From positions 1 to 52,807 of the forward strand of contig NZ_NRRL01000025.1 of assembly GCF_016583645.1 (NCBI RefSeq): a stretch of 52,807 nt of DNA. The letters run 5' to 3'. Shown one piece after another: positions 46,244-52,807 of this stretch (the first letter of the stretch is position 1; each line of letters begins with the position of its first letter). The translations under genes and the position numbers were made by a program. Under the pieces are notes generated by a model, which saw only the letters and a list, made by a program, of their open reading frames with translations, was not told the origin of the DNA and ran no database searches. The stretch comes from Rhodovibrio sodomensis (GTDB taxonomy: Bacteria; Pseudomonadota; Alphaproteobacteria; Kiloniellales; Rhodovibrionaceae).

Positions 46244-47089
46244 CTACAGCCCCAGCGCCTGGGCGTGGTGGCGCAGGTGGTCTTCGACGAACGTCTGGAT
46301 GAAGTAGTAGCTGTGGTCGTAGCCCGGCTGACGGCGCAGGCGGTAGGGCTGGCCGGCCTGCTCGGCGGCCTGTTCGAAGCGCTCCGGCTGCAGTTCGCGG
46401 GTCAGGAACTGATCCGCCTCGCCCTGGTCGATCAGGATCTCGGCCTCGCTCGCACCCGACTTCACAAGTTCGCAGGCGTCGTGGCGGGCCCAGGCCGCGC
46501 GGTCGTCGCCCAAGTAGCCCCGGAACGCCTTGTCGCCCCAAGGCACCTGCGTCGGCGCCACCACCGGGGCAAAGGCGCTGCAGCTCCGATACAGCTGCGG
46601 GTGCTTGAGGTGCAGGGTGAGCGCGCCGTGGCCGCCCATCGAATGGCCCATGATCCCGCGGCGCCGCGGGTCGATCGGGAAATGCGCGGCGATGATCTCC
46701 GGCAGCTCGGAGGTCAGGTAGCTCTCCATCCGGTAGTGCTGCGCCCAGGGGGCCTGCGTGGCGTCCAGGTAAAAGCTGGCCGCGCTGCCGAAGTCGTAGG
46801 CGTGGTCCGCCCCCGGCAGGTCGACGCGCGGACTGGTGTCCGGCATCACCAGGACGAGGCCCAGCGCCGCCGCGACGCGCTGGGCGCCGGCCTTGATGGT
46901 GAAGGTTTCCGGCGTGCAGGTCAGGCCCGCCAGGTAGGTCACCACCGGCAGCCGCGTACCGTCGCCCGCCTGCGGCGGGGTGTAGACCGCAAAGCTCATG
47001 TCGCAGGCGCACGCCTCGGAGCGGTGCCGGTAGAATCCCTGCACGCCGCCGAAACACAGCTGCTCGCTCACCGTCTCGATGGCGGTCAT
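46244..47089 (-). CDS. fghA: S-formylglutathione hydrolase
   Basis: A 281-residue esterase D-type hydrolase that splits S-formylglutathione into formate and glutathione, the second step of glutathione-dependent formaldehyde oxidation. The nucleophile is S150 in GHSMGGHGA; the catalytic His is in PGYDHSYYF. LPVVTYLAGLTCTPETF and PWGDKAFRGYLG are family stretches. It follows the class III alcohol dehydrogenase gene by 49 bases on the same strand, as one operon. Confidence 0.96.
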   Translation of the reverse strand: MTAIETVSEQLCFGGVQGFYRHRSEACACDMSFAVYTPPQAGDGTRLPVVTYLAGLTCTPETFTIKAGAQRVAAALGLVLVMPDTSPRVDLPGADHAYDFGSAASFYLDATQAPWAQHYRMESYLTSELPEIIAAHFPIDPRRRGIMGHSMGGHGALTLHLKHPQLYRSCSAFAPVVAPTQVPWGDKAFRGYLGDDRAAWARHDACELVKSGASEAEILIDQGEADQFLTRELQPERFEQAAEQAGQPYRLRRQPGYDHSYYFIQTFVEDHLRHHAQALGL

Positions 47090-47138
47090 GCGTCTGTTCC
47101 CTTCACGGGGTTGGCTGGAAGTGCGGGGCGCGCGGCGA

Positions 47139-48248
47139 TCAGTAGACCACGACCGAGCGGATCGACTTGCCCTCGTGCATCAGCTCGAAGCCGTGGTTGA
47201 TCTCGTCGAGCGACAACGTGTGGGTGATCATCGGGTCGATCTCGATCTTGCCCTGCATGTACCAGTCGACGATCTTCGGGACGTCGGTGCGCCCGCGCGC
47301 GCCCCCGAAGGCGGTGCCCTTCCAGGTCCGCCCGGTGACCAACTGGACCGGCCGGGTGGCGATCTCCTCGCCCGCGGCGGCGACGCCGACGATGATGCAC
47401 TCGCCCCAGCCCTTGTGCGCGCACTCCAGCGCCTGGCGCATCAACTTGACGCTGCCCACGCATTCGAAGCTGTAGTCCGCACCGCCGCCGGTCAGCTCGA
47501 TCAGATGCTGCACCAGGTCGCCGCCGACTTCCTTCGGGTTGACGAAGTGGGTCATCCCGAAGCGCTCGCCCCAGGCCTTCTTTTCGTCGTTCAGGTCGAC
47601 GCCGATGATCTTGTTGGCGCCGACCATGCGCGCGCCCTGGATCACATTCAGGCCGATCCCGCCCAGGCCGAACACCACGATATTCGACCCCGGCTCGACC
47701 TGCGCGGTGTTGACCACCGCGCCGATCCCGGTGGTGACGCCGCAGCCGATGTAGCAGACCTTGTCGAACGGCGCGTCCTGGCGGATCGGCGCCAGCGCGA
47801 TCTCCGGCAGCACGGTGTAGTTGGAGAAGGTCGAGCAGCCCATGAAGTGGTGCAGCTTCTTCCCGCCGATCGAGAAGCGCGAGGTGCCGTCCGGCATCAC
47901 CCCCTGGCCCTGCGTGCCGCGGATCGACTGGCACAGGTTGGTCTTGGGGTTGAGGCAGTACTCACACTCCCGGCACTCGGGCGTGTACAGCGGGATCACG
48001 TGGTCGCCCTTCTTGAGGTGCCGCACCTCCGGACCGACGTCGACCACGACGCCCGCGCCCTCGTGGCCCAGGATCGACGGGAACTGGCCTTCCGGGTCGG
48101 AGCCCGACAGGGTATAGGCGTCGGTGTGGCACAGGCCGGTCGCCTTGATCTCGACCAGGACCTCGCTGTCCTTCGGGCCCTCCAGATCGACCTCGGTGAC
48201 CTCCAGCGGCTTACCTGCCTCGTACGCGACCGCGGCACGGGTTTTCAT
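47139..48248 (-). CDS. S-(hydroxymethyl)glutathione dehydrogenase (class III ADH)
   Basis: A 369-residue zinc, NAD-dependent dehydrogenase that oxidises the formaldehyde-glutathione adduct. It has the catalytic zinc region [17 protein letters not shown] and GHEGAG, the structural zinc Cys cluster [15 protein letters not shown], and the NAD-binding [19 protein letters not shown]. It would take formaldehyde produced by XoxF and feed the adjacent hydrolase. No gene for the spontaneous-reaction enhancer (Gfa) is seen. Confidence 0.96.
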   Translation of the reverse strand: MKTRAAVAYEAGKPLEVTEVDLEGPKDSEVLVEIKATGLCHTDAYTLSGSDPEGQFPSILGHEGAGVVVDVGPEVRHLKKGDHVIPLYTPECRECEYCLNPKTNLCQSIRGTQGQGVMPDGTSRFSIGGKKLHHFMGCSTFSNYTVLPEIALAPIRQDAPFDKVCYIGCGVTTGIGAVVNTAQVEPGSNIVVFGLGGIGLNVIQGARMVGANKIIGVDLNDEKKAWGERFGMTHFVNPKEVGGDLVQHLIELTGGGADYSFECVGSVKLMRQALECAHKGWGECIIVGVAAAGEEIATRPVQLVTGRTWKGTAFGGARGRTDVPKIVDWYMQGKIEIDPMITHTLSLDEINHGFELMHEGKSIRSVVVY

Positions 48249-48556
48249 GACCCAACCCCCAACATATTTGAAGTGTGTTTATGCCGGCTAACCTGCCACA
48301 CGGGCGACGGCCGTCCAACGCCTAATATCCGCCCGATCCCAGGCGCCCGGGAATCGCGACCGGCCGCCCACACGTGAGCCTTGCCGGGGTCGCGCGTGCG
48401 CCGGCCGTGGGCGGCCGCGCCCCGGCCAGCAGTCCGGCGCGTACAGCTAGAGCAAGATGCTGAAACGTGAAGCCGCCTTTCAGCATCTTGCTCTCTCTTC
48501 AAGCAGTTAGGGCAAAATTCACGATCAAGGTCGGCTCGATCTTGATCGATTTTGCT
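48249..48556. other. Region upstream of the class III ADH gene
   Basis: No gene supported. The part near 48249-48300 should hold the dehydrogenase promoter (locally AT-rich, AACATATTTGAAGTGTG). The distal third is repeat family B copy 6. Confidence 0.5.
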
Positions 48557-48560
48557 CTAG
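48447..48560. repeat. Double-hairpin CTAG element, family B, copy 6
   Basis: 114 bp from CTAG to CTAG. Left hairpin AGAGCAAGATGCTGAAACG...CAGCATCTTGCTCT, spacer TCTTCAAGCAGTTAG, right hairpin GGCAAAATTCACGATC...GATTTTGCTC. The right CTAG holds the minus-strand TAG stop of the monooxygenase gene. Confidence 0.9.
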
Positions 48561-48868
48561 GTGATGTCGTCGACCGTGTCGAAGCCCTCGAACCGCGGGC
48601 GGTCGAGGTAGATGTGCTTGTGGTCGCCGGCGTTGGCGTGCGCCTTGCGGAAGGCTTCCGAGCGGGTCCAGGCCTCGAAGCTCTCCCGGTCAGTCCACAT
48701 GGTGTGCGAGGCATACAGCGTGTAGTCGTCCGTCTGCGGGCCGCGCAGCATGCGGAATTCCAGAAACCCGGGCGTGCCCGCCAGCTTGGACTCGCGCTGC
48801 CGCCAGATTTCCTCGAACTCCGCCTCGTGGCCGCGCTTGACCTGAAACCGGTTCATGGCGATGAACAT
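48557..48868 (-). CDS. Antibiotic-biosynthesis/heme-degrading monooxygenase family
   Basis: A 103-residue ABM-fold protein starting MFIAMNRFQVKRGHEAEFEEIW, with FLEFRMLRGPQTDDYTLYASHTMWTDRESFEAWTRSEAF, close to HmoA/HmoB heme monooxygenases. A His near residue 82-84 (GDHKHIYL) is a candidate heme ligand, but heme binding is not proven. It is a single-gene unit with repeat family B at its 3' end and repeat family A upstream. Confidence 0.82.
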   Translation of the reverse strand: MFIAMNRFQVKRGHEAEFEEIWRQRESKLAGTPGFLEFRMLRGPQTDDYTLYASHTMWTDRESFEAWTRSEAFRKAHANAGDHKHIYLDRPRFEGFDTVDDIT

Positions 48869-48928
48869 GACGGCGGCTGGCTCCCTCGTTACCGACGTTG
48901 ACAGCTTGGCAGAGCGCGGCGGCGGGTG

Positions 48929-49083
48929 CCCTCTCCCTCACTGGAAAGAGCGGGACAGGGTGAGGTCGCTCTGCACGGTCGTGAAACCCGCCGGCGCCGC
49001 CTTAACAGCCGTCGGCGCGTCGAACGCCGCGGGCGATCACCTCCCCCTGTCCCCTTTCCTCCCTTGGGGGAGGAGAGGGGACC
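48929..49083. repeat. C+T-rich palindromic repeat, family A, copy 3
   Basis: Left arm CCCTCTCCCTCACTGG then GGGACAGGGTGAGG; right arm CACCTCCCCCTGTCCCCTTT then CCTCCCTTGGGGGAGGAGAG. The middle (CGGCGCCGCCTTAACAGCC) matches that of copy 2. It lies between the monooxygenase promoter and the end of the TPR gene. Confidence 0.75.
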
Positions 49084-49138
49084 CGCCGGGATGCCATGGC
49101 CTCTCGGACGAAAACCTAACCGGGCAGGCGTGCGCGGC

Positions 49139-49696
49139 CTAGAGGTCGCGGGCGTCGAGTTCGGACTTGAGCGCGCGCACCCGGAACTTCACGCCCGGCT
49201 GGTGGGGGTGGATCTGCAGCGACGCCTCGAATGCCTCGAGCGCCATTTGCGGCTGGTCGAGCGCGAGGTAGCACAGCCCGCGCCCCGAAAGCGCGCCGAA
49301 GTGGCGCGGCTCCAGGGTCAGGGTGCGCCGGATGTCGGCGAGCGCCCGCTGGTAGTTGCCGATCTGGTAGTTCACCGTGGCCCGCGCGTTCCACGCCTCG
49401 GCGAAGTCGGGCGCCTTGCGCACCGCGTCGTCGAAGGCGATCAGGGCACCGGTCAGGTCGTCGTCCTGCAGCGCCTCCCGGCCCTGGCGCAGCAGCGCCT
49501 CGACGTAGCCGCTCGGGTGCTGGAACCAGATCGACCAGATCCGCGCGGCGATCGCCTGCGCCTGGCGGCGGCTGTCGGCGGCCTCGAGGCGGTCGAACAG
49601 GCCGTCCAGGCGCGGGTCGTCCTGATCCGCCTGGACCGGTCCGGCGCTTAGAAGTGACAAGATCAAGGCAACTGTTGAGAGACGTCGCATAGTCAT
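49139..49696 (-). CDS. Exported TPR-repeat protein
   Basis: A 185-residue protein with signal peptide MTMRRLSTVALILSLLSAGPVQA-DQD. TPR-like helical pairs follow: GALIAFDDAVRKAPDFAEAWNARATVNYQIGN-type units from about residue 80 to 165. It probably mediates protein contacts in the periplasm. It is divergent from the DUF2817 gene with starts very close together. Confidence 0.85.
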   Translation of the reverse strand: MTMRRLSTVALILSLLSAGPVQADQDDPRLDGLFDRLEAADSRRQAQAIAARIWSIWFQHPSGYVEALLRQGREALQDDDLTGALIAFDDAVRKAPDFAEAWNARATVNYQIGNYQRALADIRRTLTLEPRHFGALSGRGLCYLALDQPQMALEAFEASLQIHPHQPGVKFRVRALKSELDARDL

Positions 49697-49809
49697 CGAT
49701 TATGGCGCGCTGGCGGGCGCTGGCCAGCCCCGATTTCCCGATCGCGCCCGCCGCGGCGATCACACCTTATCGCCTGCCTGCAACCAGTCAGGGTAGCGAA
49801 CCGGCCGAC

Positions 49810-50910
49810 ATGAGCGAGCGCGAGCCCACGCCCGACCAGGTGTTTCCGCGCGACTACCGCGATGCGCGCAGCCGCTTCCTGCGCGCAAGCCGCGCCCACG
49901 ACGGCGTTCTGGAAGAGTTGATGAACCCGGCGACCGCGCCCGACGGCAACCCGGTGTTCACCGACCTCGCCTGGCACGGGCCGGCTGAGGCCGACCGGGT
50001 GCTGGTGACGATCTCCGGCACTCACGGCACCGAAGGTTATCCGGGCACGGCCGCCCAGCTCGCCTGGCTGACCTCCGGCGGCCTGCCGGACGACGTGGCG
50101 CTGCTGCAGGTCCACGCGCTCAACCCCTACGGCTACGCCTGGACCCGGCGGGTGACCGAGGGGAACGTCGACCTCAACCGCAATTTCGTCGACCACGACC
50201 GGCCGCACCCGCAGAACCCGGGGTTCGAGGCGCTGTTCCCCTACCTTTGCCCGCGGACCTGGGACGAGGAGACGATCCAGCGCTGCGACGCGGAGATCGA
50301 GCGGTTCGCCGAACAGCACGGGACCCACGCCCTGCAGAAGGCGATCTCAGGCGGGCAGTACCAGCACCCCGACGGCATCTTCTACGGCGGCACCGCGCCG
50401 GTCTGGTCCAGGCGAACGCTGGAGACGGCGGTCGACGGCGCGCTCGGGCACGCGCGCCGGGTCGCGGTGATCGACCTGCACACCGGCCTCGGCCCCTACG
50501 GCCACGGCGAGCGGATCGTGCTGCACGACCCGAACGGCGCGGCCTACCGGAACGCCCAGGCGTCGTTCGGCGACGACTTCGCCTGCCCGGCCCTGGGCAA
50601 CTCGGTCGCGACGGAACTGCCGGGCACGGTCCTCGAAGCGATCGAGACGCGCCTGCCGAGCGTCGATCTGGTCGCGACCGCGCTTGAGTTCGGCACGGTG
50701 CCGACGCCGGAGGTCCGCCGCGCCCTGCGCGCCGACAACTGGCTGCATCTGCACGCGCCCGAGGGGTCGCTGGAGGGCGAGACCGGGCGCAAGATCAAGA
50801 CGGAGCTGCACCGGGTGTTCGTGCCCGACGACGAGGACTGGCGCCGGGCGGTCCTCAAGCGCTCGCTGGAGACGTTCGACGCCGCCACGCAGTGGCTGCG
50901 GCGGGGGTAG
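49810..50910 (+). CDS. DUF2817 / M14-like zinc hydrolase
   Basis: A 366-residue protein of the DUF2817 family, related to M14 carboxypeptidases and aspartoacylases. Zinc ligands are expected at H72 and E75 (SGTHGTEGYPG) and His in IDLHTGLGPYG (about residue 220); NVDLNRNF is the usual substrate-binding motif. A glutamate in ALEFGT may act as base. Substrate unknown. The ATG at 49810 begins the conserved sequence; an in-frame ATG at 49702 would almost touch the divergent TPR gene start. Confidence 0.85.
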   Translation: MSEREPTPDQVFPRDYRDARSRFLRASRAHDGVLEELMNPATAPDGNPVFTDLAWHGPAEADRVLVTISGTHGTEGYPGTAAQLAWLTSGGLPDDVALLQVHALNPYGYAWTRRVTEGNVDLNRNFVDHDRPHPQNPGFEALFPYLCPRTWDEETIQRCDAEIERFAEQHGTHALQKAISGGQYQHPDGIFYGGTAPVWSRRTLETAVDGALGHARRVAVIDLHTGLGPYGHGERIVLHDPNGAAYRNAQASFGDDFACPALGNSVATELPGTVLEAIETRLPSVDLVATALEFGTVPTPEVRRALRADNWLHLHAPEGSLEGETGRKIKTELHRVFVPDDEDWRRAVLKRSLETFDAATQWLRRG

Positions 50911-51126
50911 ACGGCGGGTTGCCGCCGCTGGCGTAAACGGGCAGGCGCGCCCGTGAAGGGTCCTTCGACACGGGGCGCCTGGGGTGCCCCTACTCAGGAT
51001 GAAGAGTTAGGCTTTTCAGGCCCTTCCATCCCATCATGGTACCTTGGGCAAAAGCCCGGGCGCGCGGCAGGGCGCGGTCCGACGCCCTCCAATCGGTAGT
51101 TGTCGGTGCGGTAGGGAGATTTCGGC

Positions 51127-52722
51127 TCAGGTCGGCGCCCGGGCTCGGATGAGGTCGGGCAGCGGCGGGACGTCCGGGGCGTCCGGGATCGCGAGCCGAT
51201 CGCCGAGGTAATCCCAGAACGAGACGCCCAGCTTGTCGCAGGTGGTCATCAGACCGAGGAAACCGTCCCGGCAGTCGCGTCCGCGGTCGCTGACGGTGCC
51301 GCCGGAGAGCTTCCGGCGGGTGACCTGGCAGCGGATATCGCGCTCCGAACCGTTGGTGTGCAACGGGATCTCCGGCCGCTCCAGGACGGTAAGCAGTTCG
51401 TTCTTCCGCGCGTGCAGCCGGCGCAGCAGCCGGTCCAGCGGGGCGAGCCCGGTACGCCGGTTGAACAGCCGGTCGAACCGCTTCTTGAGCTGCGCCTTCC
51501 GCCGGGCAGTGGGCGCCTCGGCGTAGAGCTTCAGGTCGGCGTAGAACCACCAGATCAGCCGGCGGACCCAGTCGACGGCCTTGCGCTGGGCAGCGTTGAA
51601 GGTATCCAGGCCGTTGACCAGACGCTCGGTATGGACCCAGCAGAGTGCGTGGTTGCCCACCCGGAACTGTCCCGCGTCATCCGAGAGGATCACCGCGTCC
51701 AGCAGCAGGCCGTGCTCGATCACCGCGCCCCAGAGCGCGCCTTCGGTGGTGATGCGCACCGGATCGGGCTGCACGCGCGCTTGGTCCAGGCCAAGCGCGC
51801 TCAGGTGCGCCTGCCAGCTGGCCGCATCCGGGAAGTATCTCGGTCCCTGGGCGAGCCGGGCGATCACCCCCTCCGGCAGGTTGCGCCCGCGCATGTAGGC
51901 GAGCGCCTCGGCGTTAATGACGTAGTCCGTGTGGCCGGCGCGCAGCAGTTCCAGGAAGTTCTGCCTGCTTTTGGAAAAGCGCGTGAGGAAAGCGGTGAAC
52001 CGGTCGTCGCCGATCTGGGTGCAGTAGCCGTTGCGCGCCAGATGCCGGGCGCCGGTGTCGTCGACGCTGATCCAGGAGGCCGTCGCCAACCCGGCGTGCA
52101 GCACGTCCTGGGATTCGGTGAGGAAGTTCTTGGCATCGGTGTCGTCGAGCAAACGGCGCACCTGCCGGCGGTCGATGTCGATGCCCAGATCGCGCAGCTG
52201 CGTGGTGAGCCGCGGGATGGTCATCTGCCCGCGGTGGTACAGCGCCACGATCAGGCGCCGCAGATCGCCGCCGTAGTGGCCCTGGACGTGACCCGGCAGG
52301 TCCGCCGTGAGCGTACGCCCATCGGGGGTCAGCCAGCGCTCGCGGCGATACCGAACGGTGCGCGCCTGGATCACCAGCTCCTGGACGACGTGATCCTGAT
52401 AGCCCTTGAACCGTGACCCAGTGGGCAGACCGGCCGGCTGCAGATGGCGGTCCTCGTCGATGGTCAGGCGGCTGCGTTTGCTGCCACGCCCGGGCTTCTT
52501 GCTCTTGGCCTTCGGCTTCCCGGCGCCGCGGCTCTGCGCCTTCTCCGCCATACCGCTCGGCTTCACATCGGGCCGCGGCGGCTTGCCCTTGAGCCGGGCG
52601 TTCTCGTCGCGCAACGCGGCGTTCTCACGCTCCAGCGCGTTCACCCGCTCAAGGAGCGTCTGCACCAACTCCTTGAGGTCCTCGTGCGAGGCGTTGTCCA
52701 GATCTGGCGGGACGTCGGCCAT
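51127..52722 (-). CDS. IS66-family transposase
   Basis: A 531-residue IS66-type (TnpC-like) transposase. An N-terminal coiled coil (LKELVQTLLERVNALERENAAL) is followed by a basic linker with KPSGMAEK, then the catalytic core with SWISVDDTGARH, VILSDDAGQF and CWVHTERLVN, and the C-terminal LHTNGSERDIR, matching DDE positions. The frame is intact. The start at 52722 is an ATG; a TTG at 52734 is also in frame. The accessory TnpA/TnpB genes and the element ends were not found, so the left end probably lies in 50911-51126 and the right end beyond the window. Confidence 0.9.
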   Translation of the reverse strand: MADVPPDLDNASHEDLKELVQTLLERVNALERENAALRDENARLKGKPPRPDVKPSGMAEKAQSRGAGKPKAKSKKPGRGSKRSRLTIDEDRHLQPAGLPTGSRFKGYQDHVVQELVIQARTVRYRRERWLTPDGRTLTADLPGHVQGHYGGDLRRLIVALYHRGQMTIPRLTTQLRDLGIDIDRRQVRRLLDDTDAKNFLTESQDVLHAGLATASWISVDDTGARHLARNGYCTQIGDDRFTAFLTRFSKSRQNFLELLRAGHTDYVINAEALAYMRGRNLPEGVIARLAQGPRYFPDAASWQAHLSALGLDQARVQPDPVRITTEGALWGAVIEHGLLLDAVILSDDAGQFRVGNHALCWVHTERLVNGLDTFNAAQRKAVDWVRRLIWWFYADLKLYAEAPTARRKAQLKKRFDRLFNRRTGLAPLDRLLRRLHARKNELLTVLERPEIPLHTNGSERDIRCQVTRRKLSGGTVSDRGRDCRDGFLGLMTTCDKLGVSFWDYLGDRLAIPDAPDVPPLPDLIRARAPT

Positions 52723-52807
52723 ACCCCGATGCAACCAGAGTAGAGTCCTGAAGACAACCCGTGATGAGTCTCGCCTTACGCAGCGCCCGGGAAGATGCCC
52801 CAGTTAC

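Noticed and set aside
48245..48502. Minus-strand 85-codon open frame upstream of the class III ADH gene
   Set aside because: Begins in repeat copy 6 and has repeat-derived N-terminal residues; no conservation visible.
26914..48560. CRISPR array interpretation of the recurring family B sequence
   Set aside because: Copies are thousands of bases apart without regular spacers and no cas genes are present.
50990..51550. Minus-strand 186-codon open frame at the end of the IS66 transposase
   Set aside because: Out-of-frame shadow overlapping the intact transposase C-terminus.

Overview
The window is high-GC DNA, most likely from an alphaproteobacterium. The evidence is a lanthanide-type XoxF methanol oxidation system with PQQ accessory genes, a short Tad-type pseudopilin cluster, a fused proline-catabolic PutA and many ATGA/GTGA gene overlaps. 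Acidic proteins and an NhaC Na+/H+ antiporter upstream of putA would suit a salt-exposed, Rhodospirillales-like organism, but that placement is inference. No rRNA, tRNA or CRISPR array was found. Both window edges lie inside insertion sequences: IS256 family on the left, IS66 family on the right.

Layout. 1-2340: IS256 transposase, a DUF29 protein and an AT-rich orphan gene. 2378-12992: a fused hydantoinase/5-oxoprolinase, an acetyltransferase, a TerB-DnaJ co-chaperone, the ABC-F protein Uup, and a TadG-TadE-TadE trio. 13054-18661: an nhaC-putA unit on the minus strand. 18976-22533: an envelope-lipid group made of a CDP-alcohol phosphatidyltransferase, a UPF0104-type flippase-like protein and an LTA-synthase-like sulfatase. 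22698-28395: small genes, a Crp/Fnr regulator, two small glycosyltransferases (TIGR04282/04283 type), a phosphotransferase and a lone YnjB-like binding protein.

29570-48248 is a C1 and quinoprotein region. On the minus strand, class III alcohol dehydrogenase and S-formylglutathione hydrolase (glutathione-dependent formaldehyde oxidation) are followed by pqqA (29 codons), pqqE, xoxF, the cytochrome xoxG and the periplasmic binding protein xoxJ. Next come a rhodanese-like CxxxCW protein, an unrecognised helical exported protein and a nitrate/sulfonate/taurine-type ABC transporter. The PQQ-associated binding protein, a beta-propeller, an ABC ATPase and an ABC-2 permease close the run. A SoxYZ-like carrier, a zinc metallohydrolase, a DUF2380-like protein and a small Cys-rich exported protein flank it. 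Together these would oxidise methanol or other alcohols in the periplasm and pass formaldehyde to glutathione-dependent oxidation. pqqB, pqqC and pqqD are not in the window.

48557-50910 holds a heme-degrading-type monooxygenase, a TPR protein and a DUF2817/M14-like hydrolase.

The most unusual structure is a dispersed element of about 117 bp (six copies) made of two tandem hairpins bounded by CTAG. In every copy one boundary CTAG supplies the in-frame TAG stop codon of the neighbouring gene, and five of the six copies lie in or around the quinoprotein region. A second, C+T-rich palindromic repeat family occurs three times.
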